Below are positions 27,826 to 37,415 of a stretch of 54,461 nucleotides of DNA, piece by piece. The notes below the pieces were generated by a model. It was not told the DNA's origin and searched no databases. It saw only the letters and a program-made list of their open reading frames with translations. Each line of letters starts with the position of its first letter. Within the stretch, counting starts at the first letter, position 1. The stretch comes from Scytonema tolypothrichoides VB-61278. GTDB taxonomy: Bacteria; Cyanobacteriota; Cyanobacteriia; Cyanobacteriales; Nostocaceae. Made by a program: the position numbers and the translations under genes. The stretch is taken from contig NZ_JXCA02000001.1 of the NCBI RefSeq assembly GCF_000828085.3, positions 970,430-1,024,890 of the forward strand, written 5' to 3'.

Positions 27826-28464
27826 TTATGTTCCCGGACGAGAGCGAATATGATCGGGTATATGATGGCGATCGCCTAATATTTCTAACAAAGGACCATT
27901 AACATCAAATTTAACCATACTTACCGACGCGACCAAAATATTCACCCGATAGCGATAGCGTCCCAAATCAATTCCTAATAAACTGCAAAGCATAATCCGA
28001 ATCGTAGCTTTATGGGATACTACTAAAACATTACCTTGGGGATGTTTTTCTTGAATTTCAGCAATGACAGGCATAGAACGGTTAGCAATATCTACCGCAG
28101 TTTCTCCACCTAGTGGTGCATTCCAAGCCGGTTCTGTCAACCATTTTACATAGTTTTCTGCATAATTCTCTTGGGCAAACGATCTACTCTTAGTTTCCCA
28201 TTTGCCGTAACTACCTTCTCTAAGTCCGTCACGCAACTGCATATCCATACCGATAGCATCACAAAATGGCTTAGCAGTTGCAATTGTGCGCTTCATCGGG
28301 CTAACATAAACCGCTTCCCACTTCAATTTTTGATAAACATCGGCAAAACTCTCTGCCATCTGCATCCCTTCAGAGGTCAACTCCGCATCAGTTTCACCGC
28401 AGAAATTACCACTTTGACTAAAAGTAGTTTCTCCATGTCGCAGTAAATATAAATTGAGTGTCAT
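27826..28464 (-). CDS. histidine phosphatase family protein (phosphoglycerate mutase-like)
   Basis: A 212-residue enzyme. The catalytic motif LYLLRHGETTFSQSGNFCGE lies at the N-terminus with the phospho-accepting His. YVSPMKRTIATAKP follows with the second Arg. LREGSYGKWE supplies the Glu, and VLVVSHKATIRIMLC the second His. These define the branch that includes cofactor-dependent mutases and many small phosphatases. The substrate is not determined. It is bordered upstream by heptamer repeats. Confidence 0.9.
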   Translation of the reverse strand: MTLNLYLLRHGETTFSQSGNFCGETDAELTSEGMQMAESFADVYQKLKWEAVYVSPMKRTIATAKPFCDAIGMDMQLRDGLREGSYGKWETKSRSFAQENYAENYVKWLTEPAWNAPLGGETAVDIANRSMPVIAEIQEKHPQGNVLVVSHKATIRIMLCSLLGIDLGRYRYRVNILVASVSMVKFDVNGPLLEILGDRHHIPDHIRSRPGT

Positions 28465-28488
28465 AGCTTGTATCGCGATTGGGTTAAA

Positions 28489-28580
28489 ACAGTGAACAGT
28501 GAACAGTGAACAGTGACCAAGTGACCAGTGAACAGTGAATAACTAGTAACTGATAACTGGTAACTGATAACTGATAACTG
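28489..28580. repeat. heptamer arrays (CAGTGAA and GATAACT types)
   Basis: Tandem CAGTGAA/CAGTGAC units run from about 28489, followed by GATAACT units to about 28580. The same two families stand next to each other at 20257-20545. No gene is seen in the gap 28465-28804. Confidence 0.8.
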
Positions 28581-28804
28581 CAAAAATAAAATATCATCAA
28601 TCTCGCAATCGAGTATGTGACACCAGGACAAAGTCATCAACCAAAAAAGTCAATCAATGACAAACTTTTGCGATACGCCTAGCAGCGTCTGCCCTTTGGG
28701 CAATCGCCGCAACTTTGCCAAATTCAGCTTATATGCCAACCGCCGCAAGTGAGTACGAAGAATTGAATACCAAAAAGTTATTACTTTGCCCAAAGAGCGA
28801 TCGC

Positions 28805-29614
28805 CTACGGCAGAGCTACGCTTAACGCCTCAGCAAACCCCGCAAATGAACTATAATCCTGGGCAACTATTGAGACATTTAAACCTAACTTCTTTGCATT
28901 TGCTGCTGTGTACGGTCCAAAGCAGGCGATCGCACAACGTTCATAATCTCTTTTCGAGTCAACCATTTGCAAAAAACCTGTTACTTCCGCAGTACTACTA
29001 AAAGCAATGACATTTATTTTGCCTTGCCGAATCAGATTTAACTCAACCTCATAAATATCTTTATCTAAACACCGCGTCCTATAAGTTGGTACACGGGTGA
29101 CTTTCATCCCCAAATTTTCTAATCCTGTAACAAAGTTTGGAATCACATCGGGTTCTGGGACACCTACAACTTCTGGAACTGGGACAAGTATATTTTTCTG
29201 AGCAATATCCGGAATTTTAGCTAATTCAGCAATAACTCCTGCTGGGCTGGGTTCTTTGGGTACTAAATCGACTTTGACTCCTAGATCTGCTAATCTCTCT
29301 GCATCTAATCCAATCGCACAAAAACATATATTTGTCAAGACAAAGGGGTTTATCTGCAAATCTTCTAGGCGTTGGAAAAATGCATCGATACCGTTTCTAC
29401 TGGTAAAAGCAATCCAATCAAATGCATCGATATGTTGCAGTGCAGCGTCTAACTCAGTAAAGTTTTCTAGTGGACAAGTTTCGATGGTTGGCATCAAAAA
29501 CGGCATACCACCTTGGTTAATGAGTTGTTGAGATAACCTGGCGGCATAATTACGAGGTGCAGTAACGATAATCCTTACCCCGTGTAAGGGCAGTTTTATA
29601 GATGAAGTAAGCAG
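28805..29614 (-). CDS. hemD: uroporphyrinogen-III synthase, HemD, with apparent CTG start
   Basis: HemD closes the linear tetrapyrrole to uroporphyrinogen III, the precursor of chlorophyll, haem and phycobilins. The body (DWIAFTSRNGIDAFF, FCAIGLDAERLADLG, VIAFSSTAEVTGFL, ACFGPYTAANAKKLG) is typical. The first ATG, at 29506, would remove the conserved first strand. The open frame continues upstream through LHGVRIIVTAPRNYAARLSQ to a TAG stop, with no ATG, GTG or TTG in between. A CTG at 29614 stands 8 nt after a perfect AAGGAGGT, so I place the start there (269 residues). Alternatively the gene starts at ATT or ATA, or lost its ATG by mutation. Confidence 0.85.
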   Translation of the reverse strand: MLTSSIKLPLHGVRIIVTAPRNYAARLSQQLINQGGMPFLMPTIETCPLENFTELDAALQHIDAFDWIAFTSRNGIDAFFQRLEDLQINPFVLTNICFCAIGLDAERLADLGVKVDLVPKEPSPAGVIAELAKIPDIAQKNILVPVPEVVGVPEPDVIPNFVTGLENLGMKVTRVPTYRTRCLDKDIYEVELNLIRQGKINVIAFSSTAEVTGFLQMVDSKRDYERCAIACFGPYTAANAKKLGLNVSIVAQDYSSFAGFAEALSVALP

Positions 29615-29622
29615 TTTGATAG

Positions 29623-29630
29623 ACCTCCTT
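29623..29630 (-). promoter_or_regulatory. strong Shine-Dalgarno sequence deciding the hemD start
   Basis: On the minus strand AAGGAGGT is followed by 8 nt (CTATCAAA) and then CTG. It is the best ribosome-binding site seen in this window. A hairpin (CCACTA/TAGTGG with ACCC/GGGT, 29639-29663) sits directly upstream. Confidence 0.7.
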
Positions 29631-29739
29631 TTATCCCACCACTAACCCATAGGGGTATAGTGGAGGAGTCGAATTTTGTTAAACTTTTGGGCAGCGCGTT
29701 AGCCGAGAGTACGGCACCATACCTCTTATGTTTTAACTT

Positions 29740-31068
29740 CTACTTCGGGCTAACTTTATCAATCGTCTTGATTTTACCGTCGTCCCCAACTGTCCAGATA
29801 TCGTAGATACCGATAACATCGCCGTTTTCGTCAACATCCACATTACCACTAGCGCCTTGGTAGTTGATGTCTTTTCCTTCTTTTAATAACTTCAGTCCCT
29901 CACAAACATCAGTCACTTCTACACCAGGACTGTTAGAAACTTCGCGGATTTTACTGGCTATGCCAACACCTGTATTGTCCTTAGCAGCTTGTGCTGCTAG
30001 CGCTAGCAAGGCGGCGGCGTCCCACCCTTGAGGAGCAAATTCACCTGGTGCAGATCCTCCTCTTTTAGATTGCCAGAGTTTGGTAAGGGCTTCTAATGCT
30101 TTGCCGTTGGAACCTGGTACCGTACCAATCACTCCAGATACGATATATTTACCATCACTGGTTTTGCCGACTTGTCCAGGAAACTCATTTGACTTCATTC
30201 CATCTGTCAGCATCACCTGCACTCCTTGCAGCAAACCTTGCTGGTACGCTGCTTTTAGCAGCAAACTGCCTGTCTCTACATAAAAAACGCCAAGAACTGC
30301 ATCAGGTTTACCAGCAAAAGCCGTAGATGCTTCAGTATCAAAGGTGGTTGCCTTGGGGTCATAGCGGACAGGGTTGTTTTTATTAACAATAGTTCCCCCC
30401 AATTTTTCAAAAGCTTGCACAAATGCTTTTTCAAAGCCGACGCCATAGTCGTTATTTATGACGACGGTAGAAACTTTTTTATAACCTCTTTTACTAGCAA
30501 GTGCGGCTATGGCTGGTCCCTGGTAGCTATCAGGTGGAACAGTACGTGCCCAAAATCCTTGAAATTTACCTTGTTTTGCCTGTTCAGTAAATACGGGACT
30601 GGTACTACCGGGAGAAATCAGCATGATTTTATTTTGAGCAGCAATTGAGACAGCAGCAGTAGAAACGCTGCTGGGAAAGGAACCAACAACACCTGCAACC
30701 CTATCTACAGTTGCCAGTTTGGTCATACCAGCAGCACCAGCTTTAGGATCTGTTTGGTCATCTACAGCAACAAGAGTCACAGGTTCACCGTTCACCCCAC
30801 CGCAAGCGTTGACAGTTTCTACAAGCAAGGGGATTGAGGGTATAATCTGCTGTCCAATAGAAGCCAAGTCACCAGTGGCTGGTAGCAGGGAACCAATTTT
30901 CAACCCTTTACCACTGGTAGCTGTTGTTGTTGTTGAACCTCCTCCTGGGCTGGCACTTGTGCCATTACCAGTTGGGCTATTAGGGGGGGCAGTATCACAA
31001 GCAGCTGCTAGGAAGCCAACTGCCAAGGTAGTCAAAGCCAAAGCAAAGGCAGTATTTATTTTTTGCAT
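29740..31068 (-). CDS. ABC transporter amino-acid-binding lipoprotein (NatB/LivJ-like)
   Basis: A periplasmic substrate-binding protein of the branched-chain amino-acid type. A lipoprotein signal peptide from MQKINTAFALAL ends in the lipobox LAAAC, and a Ser/Thr/Gly-rich linker follows. The type I binding fold then reads KIGSLLPATGDLASIGQQI, VAGVVGSFPSSVSTAAVSIA and INNDYGVGFEKAFVQAFEKL. It resembles NatB of the cyanobacterial N-I neutral amino-acid system, and the symbol is withheld because no permease gene is adjacent. I start at the ATG at 31068, where the signal peptide begins; an ATG seven codons earlier (31089) overlaps the AGGAG. Confidence 0.9.
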   Translation of the reverse strand: MQKINTAFALALTTLAVGFLAAACDTAPPNSPTGNGTSASPGGGSTTTTATSGKGLKIGSLLPATGDLASIGQQIIPSIPLLVETVNACGGVNGEPVTLVAVDDQTDPKAGAAGMTKLATVDRVAGVVGSFPSSVSTAAVSIAAQNKIMLISPGSTSPVFTEQAKQGKFQGFWARTVPPDSYQGPAIAALASKRGYKKVSTVVINNDYGVGFEKAFVQAFEKLGGTIVNKNNPVRYDPKATTFDTEASTAFAGKPDAVLGVFYVETGSLLLKAAYQQGLLQGVQVMLTDGMKSNEFPGQVGKTSDGKYIVSGVIGTVPGSNGKALEALTKLWQSKRGGSAPGEFAPQGWDAAALLALAAQAAKDNTGVGIASKIREVSNSPGVEVTDVCEGLKLLKEGKDINYQGASGNVDVDENGDVIGIYDIWTVGDDGKIKTIDKVSPK

Positions 31069-31089
31069 ATATTTAGTTTCACTCCTCAT

Positions 31090-31444
31090 TTATTCAGGAG
31101 CCTAAAAGTATGATTCAATTTTGATGATGAATTAAATTCTTTAGTGACTCCAGATGATAAATAATAACATCCCCTTTTAGAGGATGTCTAAAAAGTGAAA
31201 AATGTCAAGTCCAAGGTAGCGACAACGCAGTGTTAATCTAGAGTGCGCATGTTCCAGCATTGCAAGAGTGTGTCTTTTTGGAACTTATGCCAGTCACCTT
31301 TGTTGGGAAACGCCTCATTCGTGGGCTTACTTACCGTTACTAATGAAAGAAACACTTTCTTAGTCAAGAGGTTTGTTGAAAAAAAAGTGCTTTGCTCAGC
31401 TACGGCTAAAGTCTTGTCTTCTTTTCGTATTTTTTCTTAATAAA
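31090..31444. other. intergenic region between the binding-protein gene and tRNA-Ser
   Basis: The region holds a small hairpin (ACATCC/GGATGT, 31167-31187) and a single repeat arm GAAAGAAACAC near 31344. It is otherwise AT-rich, and I see no gene in it. It probably carries the promoter of the minus-strand binding-protein gene. Confidence 0.5.
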
Positions 31445-31536
31445 CGGAGAGGGAGGGATTCGAACCCTCGGTACAGCCTTACGAACTGTACAACGGATTA
31501 GCAATCCGTCGCTTTCGACCACTCAGCCACCTCTCC
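31445..31536 (-). tRNA. tRNA-Ser (anticodon GCT)
   Basis: The minus strand folds as a 92-nt class II tRNA. The acceptor stem is GGAGAGG/CCTCTCC with discriminator G, and the D arm contains GGCTGAGTGG. The anticodon stem CGGATT-GCTAATCCG has anticodon GCT at 31500-31502. A long variable arm (GTACAG...CTGTAC) follows, and the T arm reads GGGTTCGAATCCC. The CCA end is not encoded. It reads AGC and AGU codons. Confidence 0.97.
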
Positions 31537-31885
31537 TTGGTCACGAGGATTAATCGTAACAAACTATAAGTCGAATGTCAATAGTTATTTCTCATTTTTC
31601 ATTCGTGATTGATCAGGACAAAGGACTTGCTTTACTTAAATCCAAACTATGGCACCAAAGTGCCAGCCTACGCTATCAAAATTCAAAATTCCAAAGGATT
31701 TTTGTCATTTTGCGGAAAGTTGAGCCAGTCGCGTGGGCGGGTTTCCCGACTTGAGCGAACTGGCGTGCCAGGAGGAGCCAGTACTTGATGAGGGTCTCCC
31801 TCACTTGGTATCTGGCGTTGGTTTCCCGACAGAGCAAACTTTCTAAGACGAATTTTGAATTCCCCCGCAAGGGGTGACAACTTCT
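31537..31885. repeat. repeat-filled gap downstream of crtB
   Basis: This stretch holds AATTCAAAATTC-type repeats and GC-rich segments built around GTTTCCCGACTTGAGCGAAC and GTTTCCCGACAGAGCAAAC, which resemble each other. Overlapping minus-strand frames read only repeat. No gene is supported. Confidence 0.5.
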
Positions 31886-32818
31886 TCATAAGACTTGTGC
31901 TCGTAACCATGCGACTGGCAAAGCACGTAACTTTTGCCATTGAGGCACGTAAGCACGTCGAGTGAACACATTGTAATCGTTGCGTTCAATCACACTCAAA
32001 ATTCGACTGTAATGCATCAGAGATGCCCACACAGGTAAGCGAGCATCGGCAGATAGGTAGGAGATTCCCTTTTCTGCCTTGGCGTAAAATTGGCGTGCCC
32101 GTGCAATTTGAAAGCGCATCAACGTCCGCCAGCGCTCATCCACCACTCCTTTCAACAGGTCTTGCTCTGTGTAGTTGAAGCGCGCCAAGTCTTCTTGGGG
32201 AATGTAAATCCGCCCCCGCCTTGCATCTTCCCCCACATCCCGCAGGATATTGGTGAGTTGATGGGCTATTCCCAGAGTAATCGCTTCTTCAGTGGGGATG
32301 TACGGCTGTTGATGGCAATTCCACGGAGACGTGTTTGTGGAGGTATCAACCCCCATCACTGCTGTTGACATCAAACCGACTGTACCAGCAACGCGATAAC
32401 AGTAAAGGTGTAACTCCTCAAAGGTTTCGTAGCGACTCCGGTATAAGTCCATACGCTGACCAGCAATCATATCCCTAAAGGGCTGAATGTCTATCGGGAA
32501 ACGCTGAACAGTATCCACTAAAGCGACATCAAGATTATCCAATGGGTGTCCCGCAAAAATCGATTCCAGCTGCTGCTCCCACAAATCCAGAGTTTCTGGT
32601 GTGGTAATAGCAGATGCGGGACCATCCACGAGTTCGTCTGTACGGCGACACCAAGCATAAATTGCCCAAATATGTTTGCGCTTTGGCTTATCGACCAGCA
32701 AAGTGCCGATGTAAAAAGTCGTGGAATACTTGACTATAAGCTGGCGACAAAGTTTATAGGACTCGTCCACAGAGACCGGTGTTTTCATGCGAGGGATGGA
32801 ATCAGGCAGTTGCAGCAT
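31886..32818 (-). CDS. crtB: 15-cis-phytoene synthase, CrtB
   Basis: A 310-residue enzyme that condenses two geranylgeranyl diphosphates to phytoene, the first carotenoid step. Both Asp-rich metal motifs are present: RRTDELVDGP near residues 58-67 and NILRDVGEDARRGRIYIP in the second half. GIAHQLTNIL and YCYRVAGTVGLMS are conserved. The start gives the usual cyanobacterial length. It lies 80 bp downstream of crtP on the same strand, the common cyanobacterial crtP-crtB arrangement, so the two are probably co-transcribed. Confidence 0.96.
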   Translation of the reverse strand: MLQLPDSIPRMKTPVSVDESYKLCRQLIVKYSTTFYIGTLLVDKPKRKHIWAIYAWCRRTDELVDGPASAITTPETLDLWEQQLESIFAGHPLDNLDVALVDTVQRFPIDIQPFRDMIAGQRMDLYRSRYETFEELHLYCYRVAGTVGLMSTAVMGVDTSTNTSPWNCHQQPYIPTEEAITLGIAHQLTNILRDVGEDARRGRIYIPQEDLARFNYTEQDLLKGVVDERWRTLMRFQIARARQFYAKAEKGISYLSADARLPVWASLMHYSRILSVIERNDYNVFTRRAYVPQWQKLRALPVAWLRAQVL

Positions 32819-32898
32819 TCGTTGCAGGCTGAAGGGTTTGCGTTTGCAGGCTTTTTGAATTTGCCACCGGATGTGCTTCAGCAGTCGTGTAGCGCGTC

Positions 32899-34350
<1,452 letters not shown>

Positions 34351-34803
34351 TTAACCTTACTGCTCTTGAATATTTTTAATTGTTTTATCGTTTTCATTAT
34401 ACTTTGCAATCCGTTACATTTAGCAGTTTTTCGGTGATCGCTTTTTCAGATTTGCTGCCTCCTTCTGGGAGCATCGTCCATTCCTAGCGCGGCTTATTCA
34501 AGCACAATCTCTGTCTTAGACTCTTTTATACCCCAACACACTTGAGTTAACAATACACTTCCATTAAGAAGATTTTTCCCTTAGCGTAGGCAGTCGCAAC
34601 CCAAGCGCAACAGACAACCCTTTCCACAGAAATGTTCTTGGCTTCTATATTTTATGTATTTTATTTTACTAAGTATTGCAGGATGACATAAAAATATAAA
34701 AATCCTGATACATTTCACTCTCCTGACTCAAAAACTGCTTTTTTCTGATATTTGTGGGATTCTTGTGAGCAGGCGCACTCAAAGGCGTATCACCCGCTAC
34801 GAA
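34351..34803. other. intergenic region upstream of crtP
   Basis: An AT-rich stretch that probably includes the crtP promoter. A 68-codon minus-strand frame (34669-34875) overlaps repeat elements and shows no recognisable features. Nothing else is seen. Confidence 0.4.
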
Positions 34804-34933
34804 TGAAACAAACACCTTTTTTCCGTAACCCCCTGTGTTTCTTGAAAGCAGCGCCACGGGCAGCGCGCCACCCATGATGAAAGAAACACCTTTTTCCCTT
34901 ACACCCTTACACCCCTACACCCCTGTGTTTCTT
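34804..34933. repeat. two AAGAAACAC/GTGTTTCTT-armed elements in tandem
   Basis: The better copy runs 34881-34933, with exact arms around a pyrimidine-rich core containing ACACCCTT and ACACCCCT tandem units. A degenerate copy (left arm AAACAAACAC) runs 34804-34843. Other members lie at 4486-4540 and 36168-36208. Confidence 0.65.
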
Positions 34934-34941
34934 AGGAGAAA

Positions 34942-35076
34942 GTGGACACACTTCAAAGAGAAACTCTGACACAAGAACATAGTGAGTCAACACTTAGAAA
35001 AGTCATCCCGAAACGTTTAGTGGAGATATGTAAAAGAGATAAAGGAAAGGCTAATGGACTTTTGGATCTGACATGA
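34942..35076 (+). CDS. possible 44-residue small protein
   Basis: A GTG-initiated frame with AGGAG just upstream encodes a basic, helical-looking peptide containing STLRKVIPKRLVEICKRDKG and ending GLLDLT. I recognise no family. The Shine-Dalgarno spacing is short (3 nt), and the AGGAG abuts the repeat element ending at 34933, so this may be chance or a fragment of a lost gene. Confidence 0.25.
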   Translation: MDTLQRETLTQEHSESTLRKVIPKRLVEICKRDKGKANGLLDLT

Positions 35077-35121
35077 CTTGTCGTCTTTTAATAGTGTCAA
35101 CTTTGACACCGTATTAACATG

Positions 35122-35289
35122 TATAGCACCAGGTAGATTAGGACATGAACTAATGAGAAAATACGGACACCACCAGACTTTCACACGGCTGTTAAGAGTT
35201 AAGCGTTAAGCGTTCCCTATTCCCTGTTCCCTGTTCCCTGTTCCCTGTTCCCTGTTCCCTGTTCCCTGTTCCCTGCTATATGTCCTAAC
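35122..35289. repeat. dispersed repeat with an internal (TTCCCTG)n array
   Basis: 35122-35192 is the second copy of the repeat at 16343-16417 (core GTAGATTAGGACATGAACT). A long block of TTCCCTG heptamers follows at about 35215-35275. GCTATATGTCCTAAC at 35275-35289 is the inverted form of the left end (TATAGCA...TTAGGACAT). The whole looks like a small inverted-repeat element invaded by tandem heptamers. Confidence 0.6.
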
Positions 35290-35430
35290 GTATATGGCTA
35301 TGGCTATAAATCTAAAATATAATTTTTGTTAATTTTTTTTAATAACAAAAATGGTAGTTTTATTTGTCTGCCATCAATTTTACTGTTATATAATACTGGA
35401 AAAAAACTATATTAAGAGGATATTAAAGCT

Positions 35431-36153
35431 GTGCGTAATGATTTACAAGGATTAGAGATTGGTCAAAAAGAACTCCAAAAATTGACTAATTTGCCTGTGA
35501 ACGATGAACTGATAATTCTTCTTGACCCTATGAAAAGACTACTGAGTCAAGTGATAGAAAGAGCCAAAGGTTCTGAGGCTGCTACGGTAGTTTTTCTTGG
35601 AATGACAACACTAGTTTTTAGTTATGTCGCATTTGATGTTATTATCAGAGTATTTGCTCATTGGGTTACGATACCTTCCTGGCTACTATTAGTCATATCT
35701 AGTTGTTCCGTAGGAATTTTGACACAAATATTCTTTTATATTTTATGGAAACAAAGAACTCGTACTGTCAGTCAAAATATGACACATTCGCTGAAAATTC
35801 TCTTGAATGATGTTGAGAGATATAATGCTGTTATTAAAGCAATAGACATCAACGACCAAATAGAAGCGGCAGGAAATTCAGGAGTAAACTTGAAGGAAAG
35901 AAACAAAGTTATAGAAGCACTAAAACTGACAAGAAATGATCTAATTCGGGCATTAAAGACAGAAAAAATACTAAGAGAAAATAAAAAGTTTATTGTTAAC
36001 AAATTAGAGTTGTTTGCTGATAATTTAGCAACATTAACAGCAATGCAAGTAAGCGAACAGGCTAGTGAACACGGGCGATTGCTTAATGAAGCATTGCAGA
36101 TTGCACTGGATGTACAACAAGAAATGAAAAGTTTACAGAGTCAGGGATCTTAA
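35431..36153 (+). CDS. two-span membrane protein with C-terminal coiled coil, unknown function
   Basis: A 240-residue protein. A charged N-terminus (1-48) precedes two membrane spans (about 50-72 and 82-106), and a long helical, charged C-terminal region (about 115-240) follows. I recognise no domain. Orientation is likely with both ends in the cytoplasm. The start is GTG at 35431, preceded by AAGAGGA at a 10-nt spacing. The gene stands alone, with repeats on both sides. Confidence 0.7.
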   Translation: MRNDLQGLEIGQKELQKLTNLPVNDELIILLDPMKRLLSQVIERAKGSEAATVVFLGMTTLVFSYVAFDVIIRVFAHWVTIPSWLLLVISSCSVGILTQIFFYILWKQRTRTVSQNMTHSLKILLNDVERYNAVIKAIDINDQIEAAGNSGVNLKERNKVIEALKLTRNDLIRALKTEKILRENKKFIVNKLELFADNLATLTAMQVSEQASEHGRLLNEALQIALDVQQEMKSLQSQGS

Positions 36154-36167
36154 GGCTGTAAAGTCTT

Positions 36168-36236
36168 AAGAAACACAGGGAACTCTTAACAGGGAAAGAG
36201 TGTTTCTTTCATTCATAACGGGTGGCGCGCCACCCG
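36168..36236. repeat. armed element (inverted orientation) plus 18-bp perfect palindrome
   Basis: AAGAAACAC (36168-36176) and GTGTTTCTT (36200-36208) enclose a short purine-rich core that is the complement of the 4486-4540 type. The perfect palindrome CGGGTGGCGCGCCACCCG follows at 36219-36236. It lies between the convergent ends of two genes and could act as a bidirectional terminator. Confidence 0.65.
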
Positions 36237-36279
36237 TGGAGAATTCTTAAGAATCTCCGAACCTGAAAAACGGACAGTA

Positions 36280-37119
36280 TCAATATCTATGCTCTTGCAA
36301 AAAAGCCTTCACAGTTTGGTTAAACGCCTCAGGCTGTGTTAAAAAAGGCCAATGATTACCAGGGACTTGACAAAGGCGTAAATTTTTCAGATTAGTTTTG
36401 TAAGGTTGGAGTTGCCAATCTTTGCGGTTAAGTCCTTTTTCTGGCTGCACAAACAAGGTGGGGATATGAATGGGGGTTGTAAAACCGGGAGAGAGCATCA
36501 CTTCCTCAAAAATTCTATCGCGAGCTGCGATGGTAAATTTACTACCCCAAGTCCCATCGCTTTTTTGTTCAATACTTGCTTGAAAAACTTGCTGTTGTAA
36601 GGGACTCCATCCTTGAAACTGATTTAACTGACGCGCTTGCTGTTGGGCTTCCTCGTAACTCGCAAATGGTCCCATACCTTTAAGAAAGGATAAAAATTGG
36701 TACAAAAGGGGAAAAGTAAGCTTGAAAAAGCTGGGTATTTTCCAAATAAAAATGGGATCAACCAGAACCATACTCCGTAAACGCTGCGGATTGATCCTTG
36801 CCCATATAACAGCTAGTTTACCTGTCCAGGAGTGAGCGACAACATGAGTAGCTGACCATCCCAAGCTATCCATCAGTGCTTCTAAGTCTTTGATCGCACT
36901 CTCAAAACTATAATCTCTCTCAGGTTTGCCACTCTCACCATGACCGCGCATATCTGGGGCGATTATATGGTAATCTGGCGCTAAGTCATCTGCTAGGCTC
37001 GACCAAACTAGGGCGTGGTCGGCTAAACCGTGTAATAGGAGCAAAGGTTCTTGACCTTGGTTCCATTCTAAATAAGAAAGTTGGATATCAGGTTTCGAGA
37101 AGGTTTGACGTACTGGCAT
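36280..37119 (-). CDS. alpha/beta hydrolase
   Basis: A 279-residue cytoplasmic hydrolase. LLLLHGLADHALVWSSLADD gives the oxyanion loop, and IAPDMRGHGESGKP is the classic second strand. VVAHSWTGKLAVIWAR is the nucleophile elbow, with Trp after the Ser as in haloalkane-dehalogenase-like and epoxide-hydrolase-like members. VPGNHWPFLTQPEAF carries the catalytic His. The substrate is unknown. Confidence 0.9.
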   Translation of the reverse strand: MPVRQTFSKPDIQLSYLEWNQGQEPLLLLHGLADHALVWSSLADDLAPDYHIIAPDMRGHGESGKPERDYSFESAIKDLEALMDSLGWSATHVVAHSWTGKLAVIWARINPQRLRSMVLVDPIFIWKIPSFFKLTFPLLYQFLSFLKGMGPFASYEEAQQQARQLNQFQGWSPLQQQVFQASIEQKSDGTWGSKFTIAARDRIFEEVMLSPGFTTPIHIPTLFVQPEKGLNRKDWQLQPYKTNLKNLRLCQVPGNHWPFLTQPEAFNQTVKAFLQEHRY

Positions 37120-37276
37120 GATCGCAGATTACTAGACTTTGAGAGGGTTTTCACTTCTACAGATTTACAAATTCATTTATTTCTTTTACTTTCTTATCAA
37201 ACGAAACCGTTTCTACACATCCGTAGGTTTTATTTTATCTGGCAATGAAACAATCTCAAAAGTAAGGAGTGCACTA

Positions 37277-37360
37277 CCTACACCTGTCTTTTGTATAGAC
37301 TAGGTGTAGGCTTTTAGTAACCCTGAACGGTCTGTGCTGAGATGATAGCACAAACCGTTC
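37277..37360. repeat. two strong hairpins downstream of the acyltransferase gene
   Basis: CCTACACCT/AGGTGTAGG (37277-37310) is followed on the plus strand by CTTTT. A second hairpin, GAACGGT-TGTGCT/AGCACA-ACCGTTC, lies at 37325-37360 with one mismatch on each arm. They separate two minus-strand genes and may end the acyltransferase transcript, although the minus-strand tail is not T-rich. Confidence 0.5.
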
Positions 37361-37415
37361 GAGCCTCTGGGACTGTTTACGGGGCGTTGCTAATATGGTT
37401 TATCAGTTACGAACC

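Noticed and set aside
34669-34875. 68-codon minus-strand frame upstream of crtP
   Set aside because: It runs through the armed repeat element and shows no domain.
35102-35128. TTGACA...TATA promoter-like pair
   Set aside because: The spacing is about 13 bp, too short for a standard promoter, and no gene starts at a suitable distance.
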